The notes below the pieces were generated by a model that saw only the letters and a program-made list of their open reading frames with translations, searched no databases and was not told the DNA's origin. Below are positions 13,051 through 13,079 of a stretch of DNA of 13,079 bases, one piece after another (the stretch's first letter is position 1; each line of letters opens with the position of its first letter). Origin of the DNA: Candidatus Omnitrophota bacterium (GTDB lineage: Bacteria > Omnitrophota > Gorgyraeia > Duberdicusellales > 4484-171); assembly GCA_016939345.1 (NCBI GenBank), contig JAFGHG010000062.1:1-13079 (forward strand), read 5' to 3'. Made by a program: the position numbers and the translations under genes.

Positions 13051-13079
13051 AAAATAGACGGGAATAAAAAATTTTTAAA
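13051..13079 (-). promoter_or_regulatory. Weak candidate promoter before the first NifX-like gene
   Basis: On the minus strand TTTAAA (13079-13074) and TATTTT (13056-13051) are 17 bases apart, each matching four of six sigma70 consensus positions. The stretch is very AT-rich, so chance matches are likely. No -24/-12 sigma54 pattern is visible in these 53 bases, although Desulfovibrio orp operons are sigma54-controlled. The region is cut by the window edge. Confidence 0.2.

Noticed and set aside
13027..13079. Sigma54 promoter expected from the Desulfovibrio orp comparison
   Set aside because: No GG-N10-GC type -24/-12 pattern is visible in the 53 bases available; a more distant one cannot be excluded.

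Overview
All supported genes in this 13,079-base window lie on the minus strand, so transcription runs from high to low coordinates. The DNA is AT-rich, densely packed, and has no tRNA, rRNA, CRISPR array, transposase or phage gene that I can see. The content suggests an anaerobic, probably Gram-negative bacterium. The right part carries anaerobe-type genes (NifX-like 'orange protein' relatives, MinD-type ATPases with inserted ferredoxin domains, a COG1237-type metallo-beta-lactamase-fold protein). The left part is a Bat ('Bacteroides aerotolerance') operon. The Bat protein style together with degenerate 7-bp 'TAGTCCA'-like arrays makes me think of an uncultured lineage such as Omnitrophota, but that is only an impression and I cannot test it here.

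Region A (about 13,079 down to 7,256) is one apparent transcription unit. In transcription order it holds: a NifX-like protein with a Cys/His tail; a second NifX-like protein; a 55-residue Cys-rich protein; a 76-residue Gly-rich plus Cys-rich protein; two paralogous MinD-like ATPases each with an inserted two-[4Fe-4S] ferredoxin; a DUF89/ARMT1-like phosphatase; a 50-residue membrane protein; an MBL-fold hydrolase; a His/Cys-rich multi-spanning membrane protein of unknown family; and a 75-residue four-Cys protein. It ends at a hairpin plus T-tract. The NifX-like and MinD-ferredoxin combination resembles the anaerobe-specific 'orange protein' (orp) loci of Desulfovibrio. The natural reading is assembly, trafficking or repair of a metal-sulfur cofactor. 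Three protein types occur as pairs, and the last two genes form a translationally coupled pair of unknown function. This is the most novel part of the window.

Region B (7,251 down to 1, running off the left edge) is a Bat operon with its own sigma70-like promoter: MoxR AAA+ ATPase, DUF58 protein, DUF4381-like membrane protein, BatA and BatB (membrane-anchored VWA proteins), BatC (TPR) and BatD (incomplete, 524 codons visible). The genes are nearly contiguous except for a 167-base spacer between moxR and the DUF58 gene. That spacer is bounded by two inverted arrays of degenerate heptamers and contains a GC-rich palindrome. A third heptamer array forms the first codons of batD. MoxR is expected to act as a chaperone-like ATPase on VWA and DUF58 partners at the membrane, a general theme for MoxR/VWA systems.

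No gene-free stretch exceeds 300 bases. The longest are 5,999-6,165 (repeat element) and 7,159-7,266 (terminator/promoter region).
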